A stretch of 64,000 bases of DNA, taken from a bacterium. Its GTDB lineage: Bacteria; CSSED10-310; JAFGSJ01. A program made the position numbers and the translations under genes. Positions within the stretch are counted from its first letter, which is position 1, and each line of letters starts with the position of its first letter. Of the stretch, positions 8,662 to 16,837 are shown one piece after another. The notes beneath the pieces are model-generated. The model did no database searches, was not told the DNA's origin, and worked only from the letters and a program-made list of their open reading frames with translations. The DNA lies in the NCBI GenBank assembly GCA_016934675.1, contig JAFGSJ010000145.1, positions 1 through 64,000 on the forward strand, read 5' to 3'.

Positions 8662-11600
8662 ATGGGGAAAATGATGAGCGGACCGATGAAACCTGTTGCC
8701 CTGGATCGTTTGTTGTCCTGGATGATAACGGAATATTCCCGTTATCGGTCCATTTTTGGTATAGCACACCCCCACCTTTTTCGGAAACAGACCAGGCGGA
8801 CGATTGACATCCTTGACGGGACCTGCGATACCGCTCTCGGTCCGGCTGCAGGCCCACACACCCAATTGGCCCCGAATATTGTGGCCGCTTTTCTGTGTGG
8901 CGGGCGTTTCTTCGAATTAAAGACCGTTCAGAAAAATGACCGATTAGATATCGCCAAACCATGTATCGATGTCCGCGATGAAGGTTACAACACCGAATGG
9001 TCCACGGAGCTTTCTCTCGAGCAGGCCTACGCCGAATATATCAAAGCCTGGTTCTTGCTGCATGTGCTCGAAGCTGTCTTCGACCTTCGGGCCACACCGG
9101 CTCGCTCATTCCAGTTCAATATGAGTGTGGGCTACGATCTCGAAGGCATTCAGAGCCAGCCAATGGACACGTTCATCCGCCAAATGGCCTGGGCTGCTGA
9201 CAATGAATTCTATCAGCGGACCCGACATCAACTCATCGATTCATTCAGGACCATGCCGGTTCACCAAAATGATCATGTTTTTGCCCTGAAACGGGAGCTG
9301 GTGCTCGAACGGATCGAACAGTCTTCTGCGGCCATTTCACCCTCGGTGACCCTGTCCACCATGCATGGCTGCCCTCCGGACCAGGTCCGGGCCATTGCAA
9401 CGTACCTCCTGACTGAAAAGCACTTGCACACTTCGATCAAACTCAATCCGACCCTGCTCGGTTACGATAAGACCCGCGCTCTCCTCGATCAGACCGGTTT
9501 TGACTATATCATGCTCGAAGCACGGTCATTCGAGCAGGACCTGCACTATGAGACAGCCCTGGAACTGGTCCGTGATTTGTCAGAAACCGCCCGGAGCCAT
9601 GGGCGAGTCTTCGGGATCAAGCTCTCGAATACGCTGGGCGTGGTCAATACCGGAGCGCATCTGCCCGGGCATGAAATGTATCTGTCCGGGCGGGCTCTGT
9701 ATCCGTTGACCGTGACCCTGGCCGCCCGTCTTGCCCGGGACATCGGCGTTACAATTCCCCTGTCCTATTGCGGTGGGTTGGCTCAGGATAATGTCGGTCC
9801 ACTCTTCGAGGCTGGTGTTCGGCCCTTGACGGTCGCTACGGAACTACTCAAGCCCGGGGGCTATTATCGGCTTACTCAAATGGCCCGGACACTTGAAGAA
9901 TTGCCCGGCGACTGGGAATCAAAGCGTTTGATCGACCCGATTCTGCTCGAACGATTGGCTGAACAAGCGCCGCTTTCCCACCGATACCACAAGAGCTGGC
10001 GAGGCTGGTCCCGGGTCCGGATCGATCGTGTACTCCCTCTGTTCGATTGCTTTACCGCACCCTGTGTCAATGCCTGCCCGATCCACCAGGACATACCCGA
10101 TTATATCAGACTGTCCGGCCAGAGCCGATATCGGCAAGCGCTCGAACTCATCTATGACCGTAACCCATTGCCTCACATCACTGCCATGATTTGTGACCAT
10201 CAGTGCCAGGACAACTGCACCCGTCTCGATTATGATCAACCGGTCCGGATCAGAGACATTAAGAAAATCGCGGCTGAGCTAGGTGGCCCGGAATTGGACC
10301 ACTGCTTTCGGACTGATGTCAAACCGGTCGATGTGCAGACCGCCATCATCGGGGCTGGACCGGCCGGATTGGCCCTGTCCTATTTTCTGGCCAGGGCCGG
10401 CGTTCAGGTCGTGGTTTTCGAAAAACGATTATCGGTCGGCGGTGTGGTTAGTTCCACCATACCTGCTTTCAGAATCCCGAACAATACGATCGAGCAAGAC
10501 CTGGATATGATCAAGAAGCTCGGTGTTCAGTTCCGTTTCGGCGTATCGCCGGCTTTCTCGATAGCTGAGCTCAAAAAGGAGGGCTTTTCGTATGTTTTCA
10601 TAGGCATTGGCGCTGAGCAATCGAACCACTTCAAAATCGGAGGGGATACTGTTCCCCAAGTCCAAGCACTCGACTTTTTACAGGGGCTCAAGCAATCAAC
10701 TGCCAGGCAAACTTGGGGACGTTACATTGTGGTAGTCGGCGGCGGTAACACGGCCATGGACAGTGCCCGAGCCGCCAAACGCCTGCCCGGGGTCGAACGG
10801 GTCAGCATTCTTTATCGCCGGACCAGGGCTGAAATGCCGGCGGATCCCGAGGAATACGAGAATGCTCTGCGCGACGGGATCAATTTTGTGCCCTTGACCT
10901 TACCCGAGAGGTATTCGAAAAAGGACGGTCTGATCTGCCGGACCATGGTCCTCGGGCCGGTCGATGATTCCGGGAGGCCTCGGCCCAACCCCTCGAACGA
11001 AACCCGGCTTGTGCCGGCGGACCTGATCATTCTAGCCATTGGTGAATACGTGGACCGAGAATTGCTAGCCCGAGCAGGTTTGCCCTGCGACCCGGATGGT
11101 TGGCCCCGGGTCGATCCGTACACACTCGAGACGGCCCTGCCCAACGTTTTTTTAGGCGGTGATGCCTTCCGCGGGCCGTCAACCGTGATCAAGGCTGTCG
11201 CAGATGCCCGGACCGTGGCTGATCAAATTCTCAAACGCACTCAGATCAAGCCCAGAGTGCAGACGGAGCAATCCTTTCAAACAGGTCTCGATGAGCCCGC
11301 TTTCGAGCGTATTACCGCTAAAAAGGCAAAAATGACGAGCGCAGTTGGTGAGTTCTCCGGTGGAGACCTGGCCCGTCACGAGGCAGAACGCTGTCTCGAG
11401 TGTCATCTGTTGTGCGGCAAATGCGTCGATGTCTGCCCGAACCGGGCCAATATCCTGATTCGGACCCCGGATCGGACCCTTTTTCGTGATTCATTCCAGG
11501 TCCTGCACCTGGATTATCTGTGCAACGAATGCGGCAACTGTGCGACCCACTGCCCTTATCAGGACGGCAGGCCCTCCCAGCATAAATTCAGTGTGTTTGC

Positions 11601-11838
11601 CGATCCTGATGATTTGCTCGAAAGCACGAATAGCGGCTTTGCCTGCATTGGAACAGAACAGTCCTGTCGATTAAAGGTCCGATATGCCGGACGACTGTTC
11701 GAGCTGGAATGCGACGCTGATGGCTGGCAGAGCGACTTACCGGAAAACAGTATCGCGGAACCGGGTCTGGTCCAAGCCCTGGAGCTGATCAGAATAATAA
11801 GCCAAACCCACGCCTACCTGCTTGTCTCGAATCGCTGA
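8662..11838 (+). CDS. ygfK: YgfK-like iron-sulfur flavoprotein oxidoreductase
   Basis: A 1058-residue relative of E. coli YgfK (about 1030 residues, once annotated as selenate reductase). An N-terminal dihydropyrimidine/dihydroorotate-dehydrogenase-like barrel (about 1-430) is followed by a glutamate-synthase-like module. The latter has a Cys cluster beginning Cys463/Cys468/Cys472, a FAD site GAGPAG at 564-569, an NAD(P) site GGGNTAMD near 693-700, and the FAD-closing FLGGDAFRGP. The C-terminus has two ferredoxin-type clusters (Cys911, 914, 918, 921, 925 and Cys954, 957, 960, 964). It is a large electron-transfer reductase. In recently described anaerobic urate catabolism loci ygfK is a required gene. 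The start could also be the ATG at 8671, which has GGGGA six bases upstream; the first ATG is kept here. It ends the operon. Confidence 0.87.
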   Translation: MGKMMSGPMKPVALDRLLSWMITEYSRYRSIFGIAHPHLFRKQTRRTIDILDGTCDTALGPAAGPHTQLAPNIVAAFLCGGRFFELKTVQKNDRLDIAKPCIDVRDEGYNTEWSTELSLEQAYAEYIKAWFLLHVLEAVFDLRATPARSFQFNMSVGYDLEGIQSQPMDTFIRQMAWAADNEFYQRTRHQLIDSFRTMPVHQNDHVFALKRELVLERIEQSSAAISPSVTLSTMHGCPPDQVRAIATYLLTEKHLHTSIKLNPTLLGYDKTRALLDQTGFDYIMLEARSFEQDLHYETALELVRDLSETARSHGRVFGIKLSNTLGVVNTGAHLPGHEMYLSGRALYPLTVTLAARLARDIGVTIPLSYCGGLAQDNVGPLFEAGVRPLTVATELLKPGGYYRLTQMARTLEELPGDWESKRLIDPILLERLAEQAPLSHRYHKSWRGWSRVRIDRVLPLFDCFTAPCVNACPIHQDIPDYIRLSGQSRYRQALELIYDRNPLPHITAMICDHQCQDNCTRLDYDQPVRIRDIKKIAAELGGPELDHCFRTDVKPVDVQTAIIGAGPAGLALSYFLARAGVQVVVFEKRLSVGGVVSSTIPAFRIPNNTIEQDLDMIKKLGVQFRFGVSPAFSIAELKKEGFSYVFIGIGAEQSNHFKIGGDTVPQVQALDFLQGLKQSTARQTWGRYIVVVGGGNTAMDSARAAKRLPGVERVSILYRRTRAEMPADPEEYENALRDGINFVPLTLPERYSKKDGLICRTMVLGPVDDSGRPRPNPSNETRLVPADLIILAIGEYVDRELLARAGLPCDPDGWPRVDPYTLETALPNVFLGGDAFRGPSTVIKAVADARTVADQILKRTQIKPRVQTEQSFQTGLDEPAFERITAKKAKMTSAVGEFSGGDLARHEAERCLECHLLCGKCVDVCPNRANILIRTPDRTLFRDSFQVLHLDYLCNECGNCATHCPYQDGRPSQHKFSVFADPDDLLESTNSGFACIGTEQSCRLKVRYAGRLFELECDADGWQSDLPENSIAEPGLVQALELIRIISQTHAYLLVSNR

Positions 11839-11905
11839 TACTATTCCGGAAACGTTTCGCCGAAATTAGAACAAAGCTTCGCAATTTGATTAATGAAAAG
11901 AAAAG

Positions 11906-11918
11906 CACCACAGATTTC
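11906..11918. repeat. CACCACAGATTTC repeat word
   Basis: The 13-base word CACCACAGATTTC stands 42 bases before the decayed GxxExxY gene, with a partly matching inverted CGAAATCT at 11963-11970. The same word forms one arm of the perfect inverted repeat at 61666-61721, about 50 kb away. Between 11839 and 11959 I see no gene. Confidence 0.6.
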
Positions 11919-11959
11919 AGCAATGCTAGAGATTATTTCTCCGATTCAAGGGCGTAACT

Positions 11960-12203
11960 GTGCGAAATCTGGAGGAACGTCTGAAAAAAGGGGAAAGGGA
12001 TCCTAAAACTTTCGCTCTGATTGGAGCAGCCCTGGAAGTCCATCGTCTCACGGGACCTGGTCATTTGGAAGCAGTACACCCCGGGAGCTCGCAGAGTGAT
12101 CTCTTGGGAATGCATGGAAATCGAAGATGAAGAGCGGAAGATTCCTATTACCATAACGTACGTTCACTTGAAAAAATATGTCACCTGCGCCGGACAAATC
12201 TGA
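11960..12203 (+). pseudogene. Frameshifted remnant of a GxxExxY-family gene
   Basis: From a GTG at 11960 one frame reads VRNLEERLKKGERDP then TFALIGAALEVHRLTGPGHLEAVH, which is the N-terminal signature of GxxExxY proteins (a small PD-(D/E)xK-like family of unknown role; IGAALEVHRxLGPGxLExxY). That frame stops at 12130 with unrelated residues. The neighbouring frame then carries ECMEIEDEERKIPITITY, similar to the family's following strand region, and stops at 12203. A frameshift near 12080-12105 therefore splits the gene, the Tyr of the signature is His, and the second half of the protein is missing. Too short and broken to function. Such genes often sit among dispersed repeats, as here. Confidence 0.6.
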
Positions 12204-12536
12204 TCATACTGCTTTCTTATCTTGATTATACAGCCTTACCGTAAGTTAATCATCCGGATGTAGAATCCTGCCTGGTTGTGTCCATCTCGAGCGAGACCCG
12301 GTCCCGGAAAGGCTCCTGGAGCTGACTCTGTCGTTCTGTCACACAGGGAGTTGACAATTGCCATGAACTGTTTCAATGAGAACATGATATGGGCCGACTC
12401 GAAGCGTGAGGGGAGAATGACATTCATTCTCCGGGCCGAGCTGTTCGGGCCGATCTGAGCAGCTCACAGTGCATAATTGTAATCGGGCTGAAACAATGCA
12501 TGCTCCAGCCGCGGTTATTATCGAAAGGATGGACCA
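12204..12536. other. Intergenic region, no gene seen
   Basis: No reading frame here has a credible start or family match. It contains a perfect 8-bp hairpin GGAGAATG/CATTCTCC (12412-12419 and 12425-12432) with a five-base loop and no T-run. The 3' part must hold the promoter of the M3 peptidase gene, but I find no clear -35/-10 pair. Confidence 0.4.
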
Positions 12537-14039
12537 ATGTTGACAATTGAAACGCTCCGGCGCGACGGTGAGGATTTCTACGCCGAGAAAGAGAAGGAAG
12601 GTTATCTGGACTGGTCCGGTCTGAAGGACGTGGTCGATATGCAGGCTATTTACAAAAAATACGAGCATCTGGTCGATGAATCATTTGTCCCGGTTCTCCA
12701 GAAGAAGTATGAAGAGAGCGAGGGTTTCGAGAAGAAGCAGATGCTGCACCTGCTTCTGTTCATGTTTGAAGAGATTTTACTGGGCAAGGTTTCGGAGAAA
12801 TTCGTCGACGAGATATCCCAGATCACCAAGGATATCAAGATACCGGTCTCGTGGCAGAAGGAGCCGTTGACCTATCGTCAAGGTCAGACCCAGAAGAACA
12901 ATCTGCCCGAGCGTGATCGGCGAACCGAGCTCGAGGACAAGGTTGACGAAGCCACGGCCAAATTCATCCCGGTCCGGCAGAAGATGCTCCAGGCCATGTA
13001 CGACTACATCCGCTCTCTGGGTTATCCCGGTTACATTCCCCTGTTCAGTCAGTTGAAGCAAGTCGATCTGTTCGAGGTTGAAAAGATGATGCTCGATTTC
13101 GCGGACCGGAGCGACGCTTTGTACAAGAAGGTTCTGGGCGAATCGGCCGAGTCCCGCATGGGCATTCCGTTGGACCAGCTTCGCCGGCACGATCTCGGGC
13201 TGATGATGCGTGGGCCCGAGTATGACCGTTATTTTGACGGCTCGCAGGCAGTGGCCAAGGCCCGCGAATTCACCACGCGAATGGGCATTGACATGTATCG
13301 GAACAACTGGGTGATCTACGATCTCGAGTCGCGGCCGAACAAGCTGCCCCGACCTTTCTCGTGCCCAGTCCGTGTCCCCACCGAAATTTATGTCTGCATG
13401 CCCCAGGAAGGCGGACTGAACGATTACATCTACTTTTTCCATGAATTCGGTCACGCCATGCACCGTGTTTACACGGACCCGAACCACACCTTCGAGATCA
13501 AACAGATCGGCGACAAATCGGTCAGTGAAGCGTTTGCCTACCTGTTCGAGATGTTGACCCTGTCTCCGACTTACCTGGTCCGAGCCCTGGGCATTGACGA
13601 AAAGGTCGCCGAAGAAATCATTCGTTTCCGCTACCTGAAACGGTTATGGGGCGTGCGTCGTTATGTCGGCAAAATCCAGTATGAGTTGCTCCTGCACGAT
13701 GAAAAGGGTTTCGAGGGCAAGGACCGGGCCTATCAGCAGATATTCGAGCGTTGTATGGGCGTGCCCTATAGTCCGACGGCCTATGTGACCGATCTCGACG
13801 ATGGCTTCTACAGCGTGCAGTACATCCGGGCCTGGATCATCGAGGAACAGCTCCGCCAGTTTCTGATCGATAACTTCGGCGAGGAATGGTTCTTCTCGAA
13901 GGAAGCGGGCGACCTGTTCAAAGAGAAGCTCTACATTCACGGCTACGCCAAGAACGGTGAGGAACTGCTCGATTTTCTCGGCATCGGACCGCTCGATATC
14001 GCACCTCTGGAAAGGAACCTTTTCAAAATCCTGAGCTGA
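12537..14039 (+). CDS. M3-family zinc oligopeptidase (oligoendopeptidase F-like)
   Basis: A 500-residue thimet-type metallopeptidase that degrades short peptides, probably in the cytoplasm since no signal peptide is visible. The zinc site is His302-Glu303-Phe-Gly-His306 in FFHEFGHAMH, with Glu331 in SVSEAFAYLFE as third ligand at the normal distance. The downstream VQYIRAWIIEEQLR fits the M3 substrate-binding region. It is about 100 residues shorter than typical PepF, mostly at the N-terminal helical region. Start ATG at 12537 has GAAAGGATGG before it. The acetamidase/formamidase gene follows after 15 bases, so the two form an operon that could release amino nitrogen from peptides and amides. 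Confidence 0.88.
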   Translation: MLTIETLRRDGEDFYAEKEKEGYLDWSGLKDVVDMQAIYKKYEHLVDESFVPVLQKKYEESEGFEKKQMLHLLLFMFEEILLGKVSEKFVDEISQITKDIKIPVSWQKEPLTYRQGQTQKNNLPERDRRTELEDKVDEATAKFIPVRQKMLQAMYDYIRSLGYPGYIPLFSQLKQVDLFEVEKMMLDFADRSDALYKKVLGESAESRMGIPLDQLRRHDLGLMMRGPEYDRYFDGSQAVAKAREFTTRMGIDMYRNNWVIYDLESRPNKLPRPFSCPVRVPTEIYVCMPQEGGLNDYIYFFHEFGHAMHRVYTDPNHTFEIKQIGDKSVSEAFAYLFEMLTLSPTYLVRALGIDEKVAEEIIRFRYLKRLWGVRRYVGKIQYELLLHDEKGFEGKDRAYQQIFERCMGVPYSPTAYVTDLDDGFYSVQYIRAWIIEEQLRQFLIDNFGEEWFFSKEAGDLFKEKLYIHGYAKNGEELLDFLGIGPLDIAPLERNLFKILS

Positions 14040-14054
14040 TCGTAGGGAGAACAT

Positions 14055-14930
14055 ATGGCCGAGCATTTTATTTCCAGAAAGCACAGTCACAAGCTTTTCG
14101 ATCCCTTGATCGAGCCTGTGGTGCGGGTTGACTCCGGCGACACGATCACGTTCGAGACGGATTATGAATTTTATCGGGCCCTGGCCACAGGCGAGCGGGA
14201 ATATACGGTCTATAACGAGGACGAGCCGGCCAATACGGTCACCGGGCCGGTTTTTATCAACGGGCTCGAACCGGGTGATGCGCTTCGGATCGACATCATG
14301 GACATAACCATGGAGCGGAACTGGGCGGTCTGGTTTCCCAAATACGGGGGATTCAAGACCGACCGGCTCCAGATCAGGGAAATTCCCATTATCGAGGGGC
14401 AGTTACAGATCAGCGAGACGATTCGGGTCGCGCTGGCCCCCATGATCGGGTGTATCGGTCTGGCCCCTGCCCAGGGAGTATCCTCGGCCTATGTTCCGAC
14501 CTATCCCTGGGGCGGCAACATGGATTTGCCCGAGCTTTGTGCCGGGGCAACGCTCTATTTACCCGTACAGGTCCGGGGGGGCCTGCTCTCGCTGGGGGAC
14601 CTGCACGGGGCAATGGGGCGGGGTGAACCGCTCTGTGTCGGGCTCGAAGGTGGCGGTCGGGTCACGGTCCGGGTCCTGATCGAAAAACAGCTTAAACCGG
14701 TCATGCCCCGGATTCATCTGGACAATACGGTCCTGTGCGTCGGGATGGGAGAGACCATGGACGATGCCCGGCGTCTGGCGGTCCATCAGGCGTATGAAGT
14801 CCTGACCGGCGAGTGGGGCTTGGCACCTTTCGAAGCCTTCAGTTATGCCTCGGCCTGTCTGGGCTTGCGTTTCGGCGGACCAGCCCATGAAATAGTCCTG
14901 GCCGAGCTGCCCCGACTCGAAAATCGTTAA
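14055..14930 (+). CDS. Acetamidase/formamidase family amidohydrolase
   Basis: A 291-residue member of the FmdA_AmdA family, which hydrolyses formamide or acetamide to ammonia and the acid. The N-terminus with HKLFDPLIEPVVRVDSGD, then EPGDALRIDIMDI, the central WGGNMDLPELCAGATLYLPV and GGLLSLGDLHGAMGRGE are characteristic; the His and acidic residues in the last block belong to the active site. The ribosome site AGGGAG precedes the start, 15 bases after the M3 peptidase stop. Specificity is unknown. With the upstream purine-type operon it may belong to nitrogen scavenging, but the two operons are separated by about 700 bases containing a dead gene, so this is only a suggestion. Confidence 0.88.
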   Translation: MAEHFISRKHSHKLFDPLIEPVVRVDSGDTITFETDYEFYRALATGEREYTVYNEDEPANTVTGPVFINGLEPGDALRIDIMDITMERNWAVWFPKYGGFKTDRLQIREIPIIEGQLQISETIRVALAPMIGCIGLAPAQGVSSAYVPTYPWGGNMDLPELCAGATLYLPVQVRGGLLSLGDLHGAMGRGEPLCVGLEGGGRVTVRVLIEKQLKPVMPRIHLDNTVLCVGMGETMDDARRLAVHQAYEVLTGEWGLAPFEAFSYASACLGLRFGGPAHEIVLAELPRLENR

Positions 14931-15023
14931 TTGCCGGCTCGCGACAACATGCTTTTAAGCTGATTATACGGGCACTATTCGTTTCGTCCATGCTCCTGCG
15001 TCTCGGGCGAATTTCGGGAGAAG

Positions 15024-16826
15024 TTATTGTGCGAGGGGGAGCAGCATCTCGTCCAGCTTGTGCCGGTCCAGCCACAGACCTCGAACCATGACGCCCAAAG
15101 GTTGTTCGAGACACGAGAGATCATCGAGTGGGTTACCTTTGACCAGGAGCAGGTCGGCCCGTTTGCCCGGAGAGATGCTGCCGAACTCGTTTTCGAGACC
15201 GAGGAATCGAGCAGGATTCAGCGTCGCGGCTTCAAGAGCATCCCAGGGAGTGAATCCGCTCTGGATCAACATCTCTAATTCGCGATGCATGGATTCACCG
15301 GGTATAATCAAACTGAAGCCCATGGCATCCGTTCCGGCCAGGATAGGCACACCGGCACGATGTAATGCTCCCGCGACCGAGCGGGTGAATGCCGGATAAT
15401 TCTCAAACAAGGACACGAAGAGACCGGGCAGCAGGTGTATGGGTTCGCGCCACTGGTCCCGGACGGATTCGGGCAGGTACCGGAAGGCCGGGTCATTGAT
15501 GAGGGCCTGCTGCAGTCCCCGTTCAAGATTGAAACCTGTTTCGTAGACCACGAGCGTGCTGGCGATGAAGATACCCGATTGTTTGCATTTTTCAGACATC
15601 TCGGCGATATTGCCCGCTGTGGAACGCCATGAAATGGGGACCCAGTGAAACACAGCCAGAATAAGGGCCAGGGAGGCAAGGGCAATTATCGTAGCCTGGA
15701 TTCTCAGGCCCCACGGGACCCCGGTCTCACGCCAGAGCTGAAGGGTCCAGGCGATCAGCAGAATCGCCAGTATGACCGAGACCATAGCCACCAGTGAATA
15801 CAGGACCAGAAGCGGGACATTACCGCATAAGAACGAACCGGGCAGAAACAGGACAAACAGGATGAGCGTGATCAAGGTCATGAGGGTCAAACGGGATGTC
15901 AATCGACGGATGCGTAAAAAAGCGAAGCCCTGTGAAGGTCTGTCTTTTTTGGATACACGTCGAACGACCCAGCTCATAGTCCAACCGAGAAGCACCAGAC
16001 AAAGCAGAGCAAACCCGCCCAATGCCGCGAGAACATATTTCCGGTGCTCCGGGGCCACGGGCAGAAAATAGAGCGAGTAAAATTCCCCGATATGAGCGAG
16101 TGATTGTCGAGCTTGGAGCATGACCTCCAGTCCAAGATTCGTGGGAGCGTGGCCGATGAGAGGGATACCGATGCGGCGGGCCGCTTCATTCATCCGCAAG
16201 TAGGACTCTTCACTCAAACCGACTGTAGTGAGTGTTTCCCAGGTGTCATTATCGATTATCTGGCGATACTTGATCATATCGTAGCCATCCCGGGCCTGTT
16301 GAGCGATATCCTGTTCGACTTCCGAAGGTGTTACTACCCGTGGTTCGTTCAGGAATTCACCTGAGGTATAGAGATTGGGAGCGACAAGACGGCCTTCTTG
16401 AATAGCGTTCTTCCATTCGAGCTGGGCAGGTTGGCCGCGCAGGTTAAAAACCGTGGTCACACCATAGCTGAGATAGAGCGGAGCGTCACCAAAATTGGGG
16501 CGGGCTTCGACGAGCGTATCGAGATGCATATGGGCATCGACCAGACCGGGCACGAGGTAAAGCCCCGTACCATCAATGACGGTCGCCCCTTCGGGTGGGA
16601 GCAGATCGTCATCCGGACCGACAGCCGTGATACGGTCTCCTGCAACCACGACCGTTTGACCGGATTTGACACCGGGGCTATCCATGGGGACCAGATTAAC
16701 ATGGACGAAGACAGTCGGTTTGGTTGCGACCGTTTCAACCGTCGCTGTTTCCAGAGCTTGATCCAGGGCAATACACGGTGTACCCATTGCGAAGTATAAG
16801 AGTATGGTCACTATGGCGATAAACAT
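15024..16826 (-). CDS. Membrane-embedded amidohydrolase with four-helix insertion in the catalytic barrel
   Basis: A 600-residue protein with an N-terminal signal sequence (about 1-20) and the imidazolonepropionase-like amidohydrolase fold: composite-domain strands (37-90), His99 and His101 in DAHMHL, Lys186 in MIKYR, His226 in IGHAP, His245 in LAHIGEF, Asp500 in GTDAMG, and closing ISPGKRADLLLV. Between His245 and the next barrel strand lies an insertion of about 150 residues with four hydrophobic helices (about 266-288, 313-334, 338-361, 378-397). The catalytic residues remain, so the enzyme is probably active, with its barrel outside the cytoplasm and threaded through the membrane. I do not recognise the substrate; relatives include prolidase-like peptidases and imidazolonepropionase. 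GAGGAGG precedes the start, and the phosphatase gene ends 11 bases upstream, so they are co-transcribed. Confidence 0.85.
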   Translation of the reverse strand: MFIAIVTILLYFAMGTPCIALDQALETATVETVATKPTVFVHVNLVPMDSPGVKSGQTVVVAGDRITAVGPDDDLLPPEGATVIDGTGLYLVPGLVDAHMHLDTLVEARPNFGDAPLYLSYGVTTVFNLRGQPAQLEWKNAIQEGRLVAPNLYTSGEFLNEPRVVTPSEVEQDIAQQARDGYDMIKYRQIIDNDTWETLTTVGLSEESYLRMNEAARRIGIPLIGHAPTNLGLEVMLQARQSLAHIGEFYSLYFLPVAPEHRKYVLAALGGFALLCLVLLGWTMSWVVRRVSKKDRPSQGFAFLRIRRLTSRLTLMTLITLILFVLFLPGSFLCGNVPLLVLYSLVAMVSVILAILLIAWTLQLWRETGVPWGLRIQATIIALASLALILAVFHWVPISWRSTAGNIAEMSEKCKQSGIFIASTLVVYETGFNLERGLQQALINDPAFRYLPESVRDQWREPIHLLPGLFVSLFENYPAFTRSVAGALHRAGVPILAGTDAMGFSLIIPGESMHRELEMLIQSGFTPWDALEAATLNPARFLGLENEFGSISPGKRADLLLVKGNPLDDLSCLEQPLGVMVRGLWLDRHKLDEMLLPLAQ

Positions 16827-16837
16827 AACTTACCTCC

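Noticed and set aside
8662-11838. Annotation as a true selenate reductase
   Set aside because: The family name is historical; the domains show a YgfK-type flavoprotein reductase, and nothing in the sequence supports selenate as substrate.
12777-13487. Long open minus-strand frame (236 codons) opposite the M3 peptidase gene
   Set aside because: It is antisense to a clear HEFGH peptidase and arises from the codon bias; its translation has no domain or ribosome site.
14559-14888. Minus-strand frame of 109 codons opposite the acetamidase gene
   Set aside because: Shadow of a well-supported gene on the other strand, with no start signal.
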